DNA of 64,000 nucleotides from Arcobacteraceae bacterium. Its GTDB lineage: Bacteria > Campylobacterota > Campylobacteria > Campylobacterales > Arcobacteraceae. This document shows positions 24,148 through 34,114 of the stretch, one piece after another (the stretch's first letter is position 1; every line of letters begins with the position of its first letter). The notes below the pieces were generated by a model. That model had not been told where the DNA came from, searched no databases, and saw only the letters and a program-made list of their open reading frames with translations. The DNA is taken from positions 1-64,000 of the forward strand of contig JAONGR010000005.1 in NCBI GenBank assembly GCA_028375605.1, read 5' to 3'. Made by a program: the position numbers and the translations under genes.

Positions 24148-24947
24148 AATGTAAAATCTTTTAGGTTTCTAATTTCAGGGTATTTTCCTATTTTTTCTCG
24201 AATTAACATAGTCATTCTATCATTAGTATATGCAACATCAAATGCTTCTAGTGCTTTGATTAAATCACCTAATTTATTAAATCCATGATTAATAGGCGAA
24301 AAGGAAGAGTTTTGTTTGATATAAAGCCCTATATCTTTAACATCACTCCAGTCATTGTCTTCACTTGTTTGATGTACTGCATTTAAGATAAACTTTTTGA
24401 GTTTAGTGTCTTTTTTAATATCATAGTTTTTCCCTCGATATGCTGTCGTTGAATTATATTCTTCCTGAGCGGAGGTATCTAACTCTTCTATTTTTTGAGT
24501 TTTGACTTTTGTTGATAAGTTTTCTACATAAATAAATTGAGAACAGGCATTTGTAAATGCACTTGGAGTTTTTTCTTCTCCGTATCCATATACAGTAAGT
24601 CCATCTGATAATATTCTTGTGGCAATAGGCGTAAAGTCACTATCACTCGTTACCAAAGCAACTCCAGTTAACTCTTTTGTATAAAGGAGATCCATTATAT
24701 CTATAATCATCGCTATATCAGTAGCATTTTTCCCTTGTGTGTAAGAAAATTGTTGAATTGGTTGAATATTATATTGTTGTAATAATTTTTCCCAACCGAT
24801 TAGTTTTTTATCTTTCCAGTTACCATAAGCACGTCGTATATTTACTGTACCATATTTTGAGATATCATTAAATATATCTTCAGCATATTTATAGCTTACA
24901 TTATCACAATCAATTAAGATTGATATATTTTGTTGTTTATTATTCAT
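24144..24947 (-). CDS. NYN-domain RNase-like protein with OST-HTH/LOTUS domain
   Basis: A 267-residue protein. The NYN (PIN-like) domain covers residues about 8-140: ISILIDCDNVSYKYAEDIFN, GKNATDIAMIIDIMDLLYT and GVALVTSDSDFTPIATRIL hold the acidic metal-binding residues. Residues about 165-255 form an OST-HTH/LOTUS RNA-binding domain (LKKFILNAVHQTSEDNDWSD, SPINHGFNKLGDLIKALEAF). Limkain/LabA-type proteins of this build are thought to act on RNA; substrate unknown. Overlaps mltB by 4 bp and follows a 62-residue helical protein. Confidence 0.8.
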   Translation of the reverse strand: MNNKQQNISILIDCDNVSYKYAEDIFNDISKYGTVNIRRAYGNWKDKKLIGWEKLLQQYNIQPIQQFSYTQGKNATDIAMIIDIMDLLYTKELTGVALVTSDSDFTPIATRILSDGLTVYGYGEEKTPSAFTNACSQFIYVENLSTKVKTQKIEELDTSAQEEYNSTTAYRGKNYDIKKDTKLKKFILNAVHQTSEDNDWSDVKDIGLYIKQNSSFSPINHGFNKLGDLIKALEAFDVAYTNDRMTMLIREKIGKYPEIRNLKDFTF

Positions 24948-24967
24948 AGTTTGGTTATGTCTTTCTT

Positions 24968-25156
24968 TTACTTTGATAGCGTGAATATTTTTTGAAGTAT
25001 TTTATTATCATGTTTTTTTGCTAGTTTGAGTTCACAAATGACTTTTCCTAATGCAATTCGCATCTCTTGATTATCTAATTCGGGAGAATTTTTTCGGATT
25101 TCTTGTATATGTTGTTTTGTTTTTTCTATAATTATATCTTTACTAGTATTGTTCAT
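24968..25156 (-). CDS. small helical hypothetical protein
   Basis: About 62 residues from ATG 25156 (MNNTSKDIIIEKTKQHIQEI), preceded by GGGGAAAAT; the track start at 25186 adds 10 residues without a ribosome site. Charged, helical, no membrane part. First gene before the NYN-LOTUS and mltB genes on the minus strand. Family not recognised. Confidence 0.5.
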   Translation of the reverse strand: MNNTSKDIIIEKTKQHIQEIRKNSPELDNQEMRIALGKVICELKLAKKHDNKILQKIFTLSK

Positions 25157-25308
25157 ATTTTCCCCGTAATTAAGAGATTTTAGCATAAGGAATTCTCAAT
25201 GTCAATTATTATTTAATAAATTAATCAGATATAAAATGATAAAATTATTTTAGTACCATTAGAGTATTAAAGAACTATATAAAGTCGAAATTAAAGGGTA
25301 GTACAGAT

Positions 25309-27261
25309 ATGTTTACAAAGTTATTTAAAAAAAATTTTACAAATGACAATTTTCTGCATGAATTATTATCCGAGAGACCTAAAGAAGAATGGTTAGATGA
25401 AGCTTTAAAAAGTGGTATGGTAGATATAAATTACAAAGATGATAATCAAAATACCTTTTTAATGAATAGTTTAAAAAAAGGCAATTTTAAATCTGCTGTT
25501 TGGTTAATAAAAAATCATGCTGATCCTTCTATTCTTGATAAAGATCATAAAGCTGCAATTGATATTGCAATACAAAAAAATAAAATTGTTGTAGTTGATG
25601 AGTTACTAAAATTAAAAGAAGTAGATATAAACCAGAAAGATGAATATGGTAGAAGTATTCTTCAAAATGTGATAGTCTCAGGTAATTTTATGATGGCAAA
25701 AGCACTTATAAAAGGTGGTGCTAATATAAATACTCTTGATAACAAAGGAAAGCATATTGTATATGATGCTTTGTCTTTTGGTGACCACTCTTTTGTTAGA
25801 CACTTGCTTACCTATGATGGGATAGAATTAAATGATATAGATAAAGACGGAAATACTTTAATGCAACATCCTCAAATTGAACAAGATGATACTCTTGCAA
25901 AAGATCTTCTTATTGCAGGTGCTGATCCGACGATATTAAATTCTAAAGGTGAATCATACTTATACAAAACTGCATTAAGAGGTAGTGAAGTTCATCCTAT
26001 AATAGATATTGCTTTATCTCATGGTGCGAATGTAAATGCCCAAACTACTACAGATAATACAATTATGATGGAGCTTGTTTTAAAGGCATCAGAGGTCCCT
26101 TCTTCAAATGGTAAATATAGAGAATCATTATTAGCTACAGTAAGTAAAATGCTTGATCATAAAGGAGATATAAATGCCTTAGATGCAAACGGAGAATCAG
26201 GATTGTTTAATGCTGTAAAAATTAGAGATTTAAAACTTATTCAATTTTTACTATTTGCAAATATCGATACAAATATTCAGAATACAAAAGGGGAAACGGT
26301 ATTAGAATTACTTGTATATACAGGAATGGAGTATTCTAATATTATCAAATTATTATTAACTCATGGACTTGAACCTAAACTAAAAAATAAAAAAGGTCAA
26401 ACTATTTTTGAGGTACTAACAAATCTTATTTTACACAAAGAGGGTAATTTAGAATTGGAAGATGAAACATTATTACCTTTGTTTGATCAAGATGCTTTAT
26501 ATATAAATTTGGCACAGATATTATTGGAAAATGAAAATATATTAGAAAATCATAAATTTATTTTGGAAGTATTAGATTCAGAAGGTAATCCTTTATTTTT
26601 CAAACCATTAATATATGATAATTTTGCATTATTTAATTTATACACAAAGTATGAAATTAATATACATCAGCTAAATAAACAGAGTCATAATATATTTTTT
26701 GCATATGTTTCACGAGTATTTGAGAATAACAATGCAACATCTTCTATCTGTAAAAACTTTCAAAATAATATTAGTAGTTTGATAAGTAGAAAAATTGATA
26801 AAGATTTTAAAGATGCATTAGGTTGGACGATATTACATAAAGTTGTTTCTACTGAATGTAATATCAAACTTTTTAAAATATTAACTGATGTTGTACATTT
26901 TGATTATAAAATTTCCGATAACTTAGGAAGAACAGTGATCCATAATGCGGTTTGGAGAGAAAACTTTGATGTAATTAAAATGGTACATCGTCAATCACAT
27001 GAAGTTATTAACCAAGAAGATATTTATAATATACCTCCAATATATTATGCCGCTTTATTGGGTAATCAATTATTAGTAAGTCTGTTTTTTGATTTGGGTG
27101 TGTCTATATCAACAAGTAAGGATATTAGTTTAAAAGCAATTAAAAAATTTAAACCGATGCTAAAAAATCTTATTAAATTATGTGAAAATATAGAAGATCT
27201 TTCGTTAGAACAACGAATGAAATCACTTAAAGAAGAGATAGAAACCAAATTTAAAGGTTAA
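25309..27261 (+). CDS. ankyrin-repeat protein
   Basis: A 650-residue protein without signal peptide. Ankyrin repeats are visible throughout: DDNQNTFLMNSLKKGNFKSA, DEYGRSILQNVIVSGNFMMA, DANGESGLFNAVKIRDLKLI, NTKGETVLELLVYTGMEYSN, LGWTILHKVVSTECNIKLFK, LGRTVIHNAVWRENFDVIKM and more. About a dozen repeats with divergent middle part. Likely a cytosolic protein-binding scaffold. RBS AAAGGGT. It stands before a sensor kinase, but there is no sign that they work together. Confidence 0.82.
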   Translation: MFTKLFKKNFTNDNFLHELLSERPKEEWLDEALKSGMVDINYKDDNQNTFLMNSLKKGNFKSAVWLIKNHADPSILDKDHKAAIDIAIQKNKIVVVDELLKLKEVDINQKDEYGRSILQNVIVSGNFMMAKALIKGGANINTLDNKGKHIVYDALSFGDHSFVRHLLTYDGIELNDIDKDGNTLMQHPQIEQDDTLAKDLLIAGADPTILNSKGESYLYKTALRGSEVHPIIDIALSHGANVNAQTTTDNTIMMELVLKASEVPSSNGKYRESLLATVSKMLDHKGDINALDANGESGLFNAVKIRDLKLIQFLLFANIDTNIQNTKGETVLELLVYTGMEYSNIIKLLLTHGLEPKLKNKKGQTIFEVLTNLILHKEGNLELEDETLLPLFDQDALYINLAQILLENENILENHKFILEVLDSEGNPLFFKPLIYDNFALFNLYTKYEINIHQLNKQSHNIFFAYVSRVFENNNATSSICKNFQNNISSLISRKIDKDFKDALGWTILHKVVSTECNIKLFKILTDVVHFDYKISDNLGRTVIHNAVWRENFDVIKMVHRQSHEVINQEDIYNIPPIYYAALLGNQLLVSLFFDLGVSISTSKDISLKAIKKFKPMLKNLIKLCENIEDLSLEQRMKSLKEEIETKFKG

Positions 27262-27344
27262 TAATTTTTGACCTTTTTTATTTTAAAGAACTTATTTCAG
27301 TAAATCATGTTAGTATACTAAGTTAATATAAGGAAGGTATATTT

Positions 27345-29252
27345 ATGAAAACTAATTATGATGTAAAAAAACTAATTAAATATATAAAAATATTACCTAT
27401 TGCTGTTGCATTACTTTTTTCTATTACAACTACATATCTTGTTCTTCATAATAATCTTGAAAAACATCAAGAAAATATTAAAAGTTTAAAAGAAGATTTT
27501 CTTTTAAAACAAAAACTTCTTATTAAAGATGAGGTGACTAGAACAGCAAGGCAAATAAAATATCAGAAAAATATAGCAGAAAAAAATTTGAAAGATGATA
27601 TAAAGAGAAGAGTAAATACAGTATATAAAATTATAAATAATATATATACCCAAAATCAAGAGAAATCAGAAAGAGAGATTACAAAGATCATTAAAGATGC
27701 TATAAGAACAATGCGTTTTAATGATGGTCGAGGGTATTTTTTCATTTATACATTAGCAGGGGATAGTGTTTTATTTCCACCTGCTCCTGATTTAGAAGAT
27801 GAAAATATGTGGGATTTAAAAGATTCTAGAGGTGAATATAGTATAAGAAGACTTTCCCAAATAGCAAAAGAACAAAGTGAAGGTTTCTTGACTTGGTATT
27901 GGTTTAAGCCTGCAAAAAATACAAAACTTGAAAAAGAGATGTCAAAAAAAATAGGATATGTAAAATATTTTAAGGAATTTGACTGGTTTATTGGTACTGG
28001 TGAATATTTAGAAAATTTTGAAGATAAAATAAAAAAGAATTTAATTCATGAGATACAAGAAGTAAGATATGGTAAAAATGGGTATATTTTTATTGACCAA
28101 TATGATGGTGTTACATTAAGCAATAGGGATAAAAAACTTATTGGTAAAAATAGATTAAACTTTCAAAACCAAAATGGTATATTTCCGGTTCAGGAGATGA
28201 TGAAGATATCAAAATCTGGAGAGGGTTATGTAGAATATTTAGGCTGTATTAACCCCATAACCAAAAAACCAGATGAAATGTTGTCTTATGTTTTAGGGTT
28301 TGATGATTGGCAATGGCAAATAGGATCAAGTACTTATTTAAGTGATGTAGATACTTTATTAGTAAAAAAAGAGATTGAATTTAAAGAAAAACTTTATACT
28401 TCAGTTGCTAGTATTTTAATCTCTAGTGTAATCTTAACATTGTTACTTATTTTTATTATGTTGAAGTTATTGACTTTAATTGAAAAAGAATTTGCTAAAT
28501 ATGAAAGGTCTTTACGAAACCATATAATAGAAAATAATAAAAAAGATAAATTATTATCAGAACAATCAAAACTTGCTTCAATGGGGGAAATGATAGGAAA
28601 TATTGCACACCAATGGAGACAACCACTTTCAGTAATTTCAACAGCATCTACTGGAATGAAAATGCAAAAAAAATATGACTGTTTATCAGATGACATTTTT
28701 TATGACTCCTGTGATGCAATAAATAATAATGCTCAATATTTATCAGATACAATTGACGATTTTAGAAACTTTATTAAAGGAAGTCATACAAAAGAAACTT
28801 TTAATGTGACAAAAGCGATTGAAAGTTTTTTACATTTAGTTGATGGCTCTGTGAAGAATCATGATATAAATATCGATTTACAACTAGATAATGAGATATC
28901 GATTTGTAGTTATGAAAATGAATTGGTACAATGTTTTATGAATATTTATAATAATGCAAAAGATGTATTAGTTGAAAGAGAAATAAAAGAAAGAAAACTT
29001 CTTATACGAACTTTTGTAGAAAAGCAAGAGCTTATTGTAGAACTAGGGGATAATGCTGGTGGAATTAAAGATGACATTATTCATAAGATTTTTGAACCAT
29101 ATTTTACAACAAAACATAAATCACAAGGTACAGGACTCGGTCTTCATATGACTTATAATCTTATAGTAGATGGAATGTCTGGAACAATAGAAGTTCAAAA
29201 TGATAAAGAGATTGGTGGAGCACTATTTATCATTAGACTACCTTTAAAATAA
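27345..29252 (+). CDS. Cache-domain sensor histidine kinase
   Basis: A 635-residue membrane kinase. N-terminal membrane helix (ILPIAVALLFSITTTYLVL), a periplasmic region of about 330 residues with two single-Cache-type halves (TMRFNDGRGYFFIYTLAGDS; YGKNGYIFIDQYDGVTLSNR; KYFKEFDWFIGTGEYLENF; FDDWQWQIGSSTYL), a second helix (SVASILISSVILTLLLIFIM), then kinase core GEMIGNIAHQWRQPLS (His about 422), NIYNNAKDVLVERE, DNAGGIKDDI, GTGLGLHMTYNLIVDG. The Cache pair suggests sensing of a small carboxylate or amino acid. Directly followed, 8 bp later, by murG. Confidence 0.88.
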   Translation: MKTNYDVKKLIKYIKILPIAVALLFSITTTYLVLHNNLEKHQENIKSLKEDFLLKQKLLIKDEVTRTARQIKYQKNIAEKNLKDDIKRRVNTVYKIINNIYTQNQEKSEREITKIIKDAIRTMRFNDGRGYFFIYTLAGDSVLFPPAPDLEDENMWDLKDSRGEYSIRRLSQIAKEQSEGFLTWYWFKPAKNTKLEKEMSKKIGYVKYFKEFDWFIGTGEYLENFEDKIKKNLIHEIQEVRYGKNGYIFIDQYDGVTLSNRDKKLIGKNRLNFQNQNGIFPVQEMMKISKSGEGYVEYLGCINPITKKPDEMLSYVLGFDDWQWQIGSSTYLSDVDTLLVKKEIEFKEKLYTSVASILISSVILTLLLIFIMLKLLTLIEKEFAKYERSLRNHIIENNKKDKLLSEQSKLASMGEMIGNIAHQWRQPLSVISTASTGMKMQKKYDCLSDDIFYDSCDAINNNAQYLSDTIDDFRNFIKGSHTKETFNVTKAIESFLHLVDGSVKNHDINIDLQLDNEISICSYENELVQCFMNIYNNAKDVLVEREIKERKLLIRTFVEKQELIVELGDNAGGIKDDIIHKIFEPYFTTKHKSQGTGLGLHMTYNLIVDGMSGTIEVQNDKEIGGALFIIRLPLK

Positions 29253-29260
29253 ATAGGAAA

Positions 29261-30280
29261 TTGAAAGTGAAAAAAACTATAATTGTAACAGGTGGAGGAA
29301 CAGGTGGGCATCTTAGCGTTGCCAAATCTTTTATAGACGAATTTTGTAATAGAGGTTACCATGTCATTTTTATAGGCTCAACAAAGGGGCAAGATAAACA
29401 ATGGTTTGAGGATTATCCAAATCTATATAAAACATATTTTTTAGATACAAAGGGTGTTGTAAATCAAAATTTTTTTGGAAAGTTTATCTCTTTATGGATG
29501 ATATTTAAGGCTGTTCTGAAATCAAGAAAAATTATCCGTGAAAATAATGTATCTAAAATTATTAGTGTAGGTGGTTTTAGTGCAGCAGCTGCTAGTTTTG
29601 CTGGTATTTTGACAAAAACAGATTTTTATATTCATGAACAAAATTCAGTAGTTGGACGACTCAATAAGATCACATCAAAGTATTCTAAAGAGCTATTTTC
29701 TTCATATTTAGAAACTTCAAAGGTAAAAGACTATCCTATTAGTGAAAAGTTTTTTGATATTTCAAGAGTAAGAAAAGATGTAAGTACTATTATCTTTTTA
29801 GGCGGAAGCCAAGGGGCAAGTGCTATTAATAATTTTGCGTTAGAGGTTGCACCAAAACTACAAAAGATGAATATCAGTATCATACACCAAACTGGTAAAC
29901 AAGATTTTGAATCAATTCAAAAAAAATATAAAGAATTAAATATCAATGCTGATGTTTTTGACTTCTCTAAAGAACTATTAAAAAAAATGGATAAAGCAGA
30001 TTTTGCAGTAAGCCGAGCGGGTGCTTCAACTTTATGGGAACTTGTAGCTGTTGGGATACCAACTTTTTTTATACCATATCCTTATGCTGCTGCCGATCAT
30101 CAATATCATAATGCTAAATATTTAGTAGATAATGATTTATGTTTTTTGCAAAATGAAAAAGAGCTTAGCAGTGAATATTTTTTTAAATGTTTAGAAACAG
30201 ATATTCTAAATAAAAGTAAAAGATTAATCAATACGATTCATCAAGATGCTGTAAAAAATATAGTAGATATTATAATTTAA
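29261..30280 (+). CDS. murG: UDP-GlcNAc:lipid I GlcNAc transferase
   Basis: A 339-residue GT-B glycosyltransferase that turns lipid I into lipid II at the inner membrane face. VTGGGTGGHLSVAKSF, KIISVGGFSAAAASFAGIL, DFYIHEQNSVVGRLNKITS, FLGGSQGASAIN and the UDP-GlcNAc-binding part AVSRAGASTLWELVAVGIPT are diagnostic. The track starts at TTG 29261; GTG 29267 is also possible, with AGGA upstream of both. The stop overlaps the asnB ATG (TAATG). Length is close to the family mean of about 350. Confidence 0.93.
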   Translation: MKVKKTIIVTGGGTGGHLSVAKSFIDEFCNRGYHVIFIGSTKGQDKQWFEDYPNLYKTYFLDTKGVVNQNFFGKFISLWMIFKAVLKSRKIIRENNVSKIISVGGFSAAAASFAGILTKTDFYIHEQNSVVGRLNKITSKYSKELFSSYLETSKVKDYPISEKFFDISRVRKDVSTIIFLGGSQGASAINNFALEVAPKLQKMNISIIHQTGKQDFESIQKKYKELNINADVFDFSKELLKKMDKADFAVSRAGASTLWELVAVGIPTFFIPYPYAAADHQYHNAKYLVDNDLCFLQNEKELSSEYFFKCLETDILNKSKRLINTIHQDAVKNIVDIII

Positions 30281-32058
30281 TGTGCGGAATCGTTGGAACA
30301 AACTTTAACCCAAATGTAGATTTTTTAAAAGTCACAGATATTATGAAAAATAGAGGTCCAGATAATACTTCTGTTCATCAAATAAAAAATAACTTTTTTG
30401 GGCATACAAGACTAAGCATCATTGATTTACAAGAAGAAGCAAATCAGCCGATGTTATTTGATGATATTTTAATAGTTTTTAATGGTGAGATATATAATTA
30501 CGATGAATTAATTGTATCTGAAAAGTTGGAGTGTAAAACTAGTAGTGATACAGAAGTTTTGATACGGTTGTATAAAAAATACGATGTAGATTTTTTAAAC
30601 TTACTTAATGGTGCTTTTTCTTTTTGTATTTATGATAGTACAAAAGATAGATATTTTTGTGCTAGAGATAGGTATGGTAAAAAGCCATTTTATTATTATG
30701 CCCAAAAAAATAAATTTATTTTTTCTAGTATGATTAAACCTATCATTAATATCTTGGGATTTACTCCAAAACTTAATAAAGTAGCGCTCTCTCAATATTT
30801 ACAATATTTTGTTCCACTTGCTCCAAATACCTTTTATACTGATATAAATAAACTTGATAGTGCTAGCTATTTACTCTATGAAAATAATAAGCTAAGTATC
30901 AAAAAATATTATAAAATTAAAACATATAAAAAAGTAACAGATGAATCAACAGCTTTAAAAAATATAGAAGATATTTTATATAATAGTGTTGAAAAAAGAT
31001 TAAAATCTGATGTAGAAGTGGGTACGCTTTTAAGTGGAGGAATAGACAGTAGTCTCATAAGTACAATATACTCACAAATTACAACTCACAAGATAAATAC
31101 TTTTAGTGTAGGCTATAAAACGCACACAAAATATAGTGAACTTCCATATGCCAAAATAGTAGCCAATAATATTAAAAGTAACCACACAGCTTTAGAAATA
31201 GAACAAAAAGAATATATAGAGTCTTTAGAAGATGTATTTGATAATCTTGAAGAACCTCATGCTGATCCAGCTTCGATTCCTTTATATCTTTTAACAAAAG
31301 AGATTAATAGACAAGGGATAAAAACAGTTTTAAGTGGAGAGGGGAGTGATGAGCTTTTTTTAGGATATGATAATTATGCTAAGTTTTTAAAGTATTATGA
31401 ATTTTCAAAGAGTTTAGATGAAAAGCAAACTACTTTTTTAAATGAAATTATATCATCGCTTGGCGGTAATAAAGAGGCTGAATACCTACGTAGAGTAGTA
31501 AAAAAAGAAAATATATATAATAGTTTTGGTGAAATTTATACTTCTAGTCAAAGAAAAAAACTTTTACATAAAGTGGCAAATTTTAAGTGCGAATCACCCA
31601 AAAAAGATCCCGTTGATTGGATGAGTTATATCGATACTAAAATATGGCTTGGTGAAGCATTATTAAGCAAAGTGGACAAAATGTCTATGGCTAATTCTGT
31701 AGAAACTAGAAACCCATTTTTAGATTTTCGTTTAGTTGATACTGCTTTTAGTATTAATAGTGATTTAAAAGTAGGGGATACAAATAAATATTTACTCAAA
31801 AAAATCGCTTCTAAATATATTCCACAAGAGATTATTCATCGGCAAAAAAAAGGTTTTAATAGCCCTTTTAATGAATGGATTTTCGACGAATATAAAGATA
31901 AATTACTACTAGATATTAAAAAAGTAAATGCTGTATCTTCTTTGTTTAAAGATGATTATATAACATTTATCTATGAAAATGCAAAGGGGAACAAACTCAA
32001 ACAACATTTTTATGCTCTTTGGCATTTTTGTAAGTGGTATAATAAAAATTACTTATAA
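30280..32058 (+). CDS. asnB: asparagine synthase (glutamine-hydrolysing)
   Basis: A 592-residue two-domain enzyme: an N-terminal class II glutaminase starting with Cys2 (MCGIVGTNF; RLSIIDLQEEANQPM; FNGEIYNYDEL) and a C-terminal ATP-dependent synthetase with P-loop LLSGGIDSSLISTIY and LSGEGSDELFLGY. It makes asparagine, or amidates another carboxylate, from glutamine and ATP. Close coupling to murG (1-bp overlap) suggests a possible role in envelope modification, but plain asparagine synthesis is the default reading. Confidence 0.92.
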   Translation: MCGIVGTNFNPNVDFLKVTDIMKNRGPDNTSVHQIKNNFFGHTRLSIIDLQEEANQPMLFDDILIVFNGEIYNYDELIVSEKLECKTSSDTEVLIRLYKKYDVDFLNLLNGAFSFCIYDSTKDRYFCARDRYGKKPFYYYAQKNKFIFSSMIKPIINILGFTPKLNKVALSQYLQYFVPLAPNTFYTDINKLDSASYLLYENNKLSIKKYYKIKTYKKVTDESTALKNIEDILYNSVEKRLKSDVEVGTLLSGGIDSSLISTIYSQITTHKINTFSVGYKTHTKYSELPYAKIVANNIKSNHTALEIEQKEYIESLEDVFDNLEEPHADPASIPLYLLTKEINRQGIKTVLSGEGSDELFLGYDNYAKFLKYYEFSKSLDEKQTTFLNEIISSLGGNKEAEYLRRVVKKENIYNSFGEIYTSSQRKKLLHKVANFKCESPKKDPVDWMSYIDTKIWLGEALLSKVDKMSMANSVETRNPFLDFRLVDTAFSINSDLKVGDTNKYLLKKIASKYIPQEIIHRQKKGFNSPFNEWIFDEYKDKLLLDIKKVNAVSSLFKDDYITFIYENAKGNKLKQHFYALWHFCKWYNKNYL

Positions 32059-32196
32059 CTAATAAAGTTATGATTATAAATAAATCTTATATTTAATAAA
32101 ATTAAATTATGACTATGATAAGTTAGTGTAATAACTTAAGAGTTTTTTTAAATTGTTTGCACTATACTTACACTGTGAAAATCACACTCCTTGAAA

Positions 32197-32267
32197 ACTC
32201 AAATATTGCTTGAGTCGCATTTAAAGTTAGAGAAGATACAGCTTTAGCTTTAATGCATTACTTTAAA
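32197..32267 (+). promoter_or_regulatory. structured leader with two hairpins
   Basis: In the 232-bp gap between asnB and the small gene at 32291: hairpin ACTCAA / TTGAGT (32197-32215, 7-nt loop) and inverted repeat TTTAAAGT / ACTTTAAA (32220-32267, 32-nt loop with an AGCTTTAGCT piece inside). The second arm ends about 24 bp before the ATG. No riboswitch class recognised. The sequence before it (32059-32196) shows no gene. Confidence 0.35.
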
Positions 32268-32290
32268 AACCCACAAATCAGGATCGAATT

Positions 32291-32491
32291 ATGAAAAATG
32301 AACCCACATTGGATCAAATAGACGACTATAATGATCAGGAATCACCAACAAAAAGAAAAACAGTAAAATTAGTAGTGTTATTTTGTATTGTAGTAGGTAT
32401 TGCTTACTCTGTTATCAAATATAACTATTCAACTCCTAGTGACTATATTGGAACAAAAGAACAGCCAGGTATAAATATAATTAATAATTAA
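32291..32491 (+). CDS. small single-pass membrane protein
   Basis: A 66-residue protein with a charged N-terminus, one hydrophobic helix (LVVLFCIVVGIAYSVI) and a short periplasmic tail ending GTKEQPGINIINN. AGGA lies 6 bp upstream of the ATG. It stands alone before the SLAC1-type transporter gene and behind a structured leader. Family not recognised. Confidence 0.55.
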   Translation: MKNEPTLDQIDDYNDQESPTKRKTVKLVVLFCIVVGIAYSVIKYNYSTPSDYIGTKEQPGINIINN

Positions 32492-32583
32492 TATATTATT
32501 GACTTATTATAATAAAAATGCTAAAATTCAATTATAAGTATGACTAATCATATTTATAATATAAATGAATTAAAGGATTTTAT

Positions 32584-33546
32584 TTGGAAATCGCCTCCCC
32601 TGTAAGTAGACTAAAAAATTTTCCTATTATGATGTATGCCATTGTAATGGGGATGAGTGGATTAACTATTACTTATCAAAAAGCAAGTGTATGGTTAGAT
32701 ATATCTTCTTTGTTTGGTATAGTTTTAATGTATATAACATCAATTGTGTTTGTAATTGTTAGTGTTTTATATGTAAGTAAATATATAAAATATAAATCAG
32801 CTGTAAAAAAAGAATTTTCTCATCCTATTAGAATAAACTTTTTTGCTGCAGTATCAATATCTCTTTTGATGTTATCAATTATATATAAAGAGTATAACCC
32901 TACAATAAGTCAATTTCTTTGGTATCCTGGAACACTTATTCATCTTTATTTAACTATGCACACAATCACATTTTGGATTAACCACAATCAAGAATTGGAT
33001 CATTCAAATCCTGCATGGTTTATACCAATTGTAGGAAATGTTTTAGTTCCCGTTGGTGGAGTTGGATTTGTAGATACTGGAATATTAATGTACTTTTTTA
33101 GTGTTGGTATATTTTTCTGGTTTATACTTTTTTCTATTATTTTTAATAGAATTATATTTCACAATCAATTAGCAAGCAAGTTCATGCCGACACTTTTTAT
33201 TCTTATAGCACCTCCAGCTGTAGGTTTTATTGCTTATTTTAAGATGTTTGGAGTGATTGATACTTTTGCAACTTTCCTTTTTAATATTGCAATATTCTTT
33301 ACGTTATTGGTTGCTTTTATGTATAAAAATTTTTTAAAGATAAAGTTTTTTATCTCATGGTGGGCTTTTGTATTTCCAATAGCAGCAATGTCAATCAGTA
33401 GTATGCTTATGTATCATGTTAGGGGTGGTTTTGGATTACTTTTATTATCCTATGTAATGATTACTGTGACAACGGTGATTATTTTAATTGTAATATATCA
33501 AACATTAAAGAACATAACAAATCATAATGTATGTGTGCAAGAATAG
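32584..33546 (+). CDS. SLAC1/TehA-type (TDT family) anion or dicarboxylate transporter
   Basis: A 320-residue membrane protein starting at TTG with RBS AAAGGA. About ten hydrophobic helices; RLKNFPIMMYAIVMGMSGLT at the N-terminus, NPAWFIPIVGNVLVPVGG and MPTLFILIAPPAVGFIAYF are typical of the tellurite-resistance/dicarboxylate transporter family. Substrate (chloride, nitrate, malate, tellurite) cannot be told. Followed without gap by two small genes, which may form an operon with it. Confidence 0.82.
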   Translation: MEIASPVSRLKNFPIMMYAIVMGMSGLTITYQKASVWLDISSLFGIVLMYITSIVFVIVSVLYVSKYIKYKSAVKKEFSHPIRINFFAAVSISLLMLSIIYKEYNPTISQFLWYPGTLIHLYLTMHTITFWINHNQELDHSNPAWFIPIVGNVLVPVGGVGFVDTGILMYFFSVGIFFWFILFSIIFNRIIFHNQLASKFMPTLFILIAPPAVGFIAYFKMFGVIDTFATFLFNIAIFFTLLVAFMYKNFLKIKFFISWWAFVFPIAAMSISSMLMYHVRGGFGLLLLSYVMITVTTVIILIVIYQTLKNITNHNVCVQE

Positions 33547-34113
33547 ATGAAAAAGTATATATATACTTTTATTATTGTTTTTATTGGATATTTTATAGGT
33601 AATAGTATCTATATCGAAATGACAAAAGATAAAACACCTGGTAAAGCAAAAAGACTAGAATGCCAAAGAAAAGTGGTAACTTTTGAAAGAGGTTTTGGTA
33701 ATAAGGATATTTCATTATCTCAAAAACAAATAGAGTCTGGAAACAATCATTTTACATCAAGTGTTGAAAAAGCTGTTTATTCTCAATCTATACTATTTAA
33801 TTATATTTCACTCAATGATACAGATAAAGTTATGAAAAATTTACTGGATTCATATATACAAATAAAAAATGATAAAGAAAAGAATTATAATTATTCATAT
33901 TATATTTATGAAAATGATAAAAATGATCCGGGTAAAAAAACTAAGAAAAGTAAACTGTATGCTGGTTATATAGTATTTGAAGTAAAAAATAAAAATAATA
34001 AAACTATCTACAAAGTCCAAATAGACTTTATGGATAAACATGGTGCTGATATCGTAAGCTCAATTAATTGTATTGTTGAGTCATTTATGACGTATAACAA
34101 ATCAAAGGAATAA
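33547..34113 (+). CDS. hypothetical membrane-anchored protein
   Basis: A 188-residue protein with an N-terminal hydrophobic helix (YIYTFIIVFIGYFIGNSIYI) and a soluble Lys/Asn-rich remainder. Its ATG follows the stop of the SLAC1-type gene with no gap, and the next gene starts 2 bp after its stop. I do not recognise a domain. It is likely an inner-membrane or periplasmic accessory protein. Confidence 0.6.
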   Translation: MKKYIYTFIIVFIGYFIGNSIYIEMTKDKTPGKAKRLECQRKVVTFERGFGNKDISLSQKQIESGNNHFTSSVEKAVYSQSILFNYISLNDTDKVMKNLLDSYIQIKNDKEKNYNYSYYIYENDKNDPGKKTKKSKLYAGYIVFEVKNKNNKTIYKVQIDFMDKHGADIVSSINCIVESFMTYNKSKE

Positions 34114-34114
34114 A

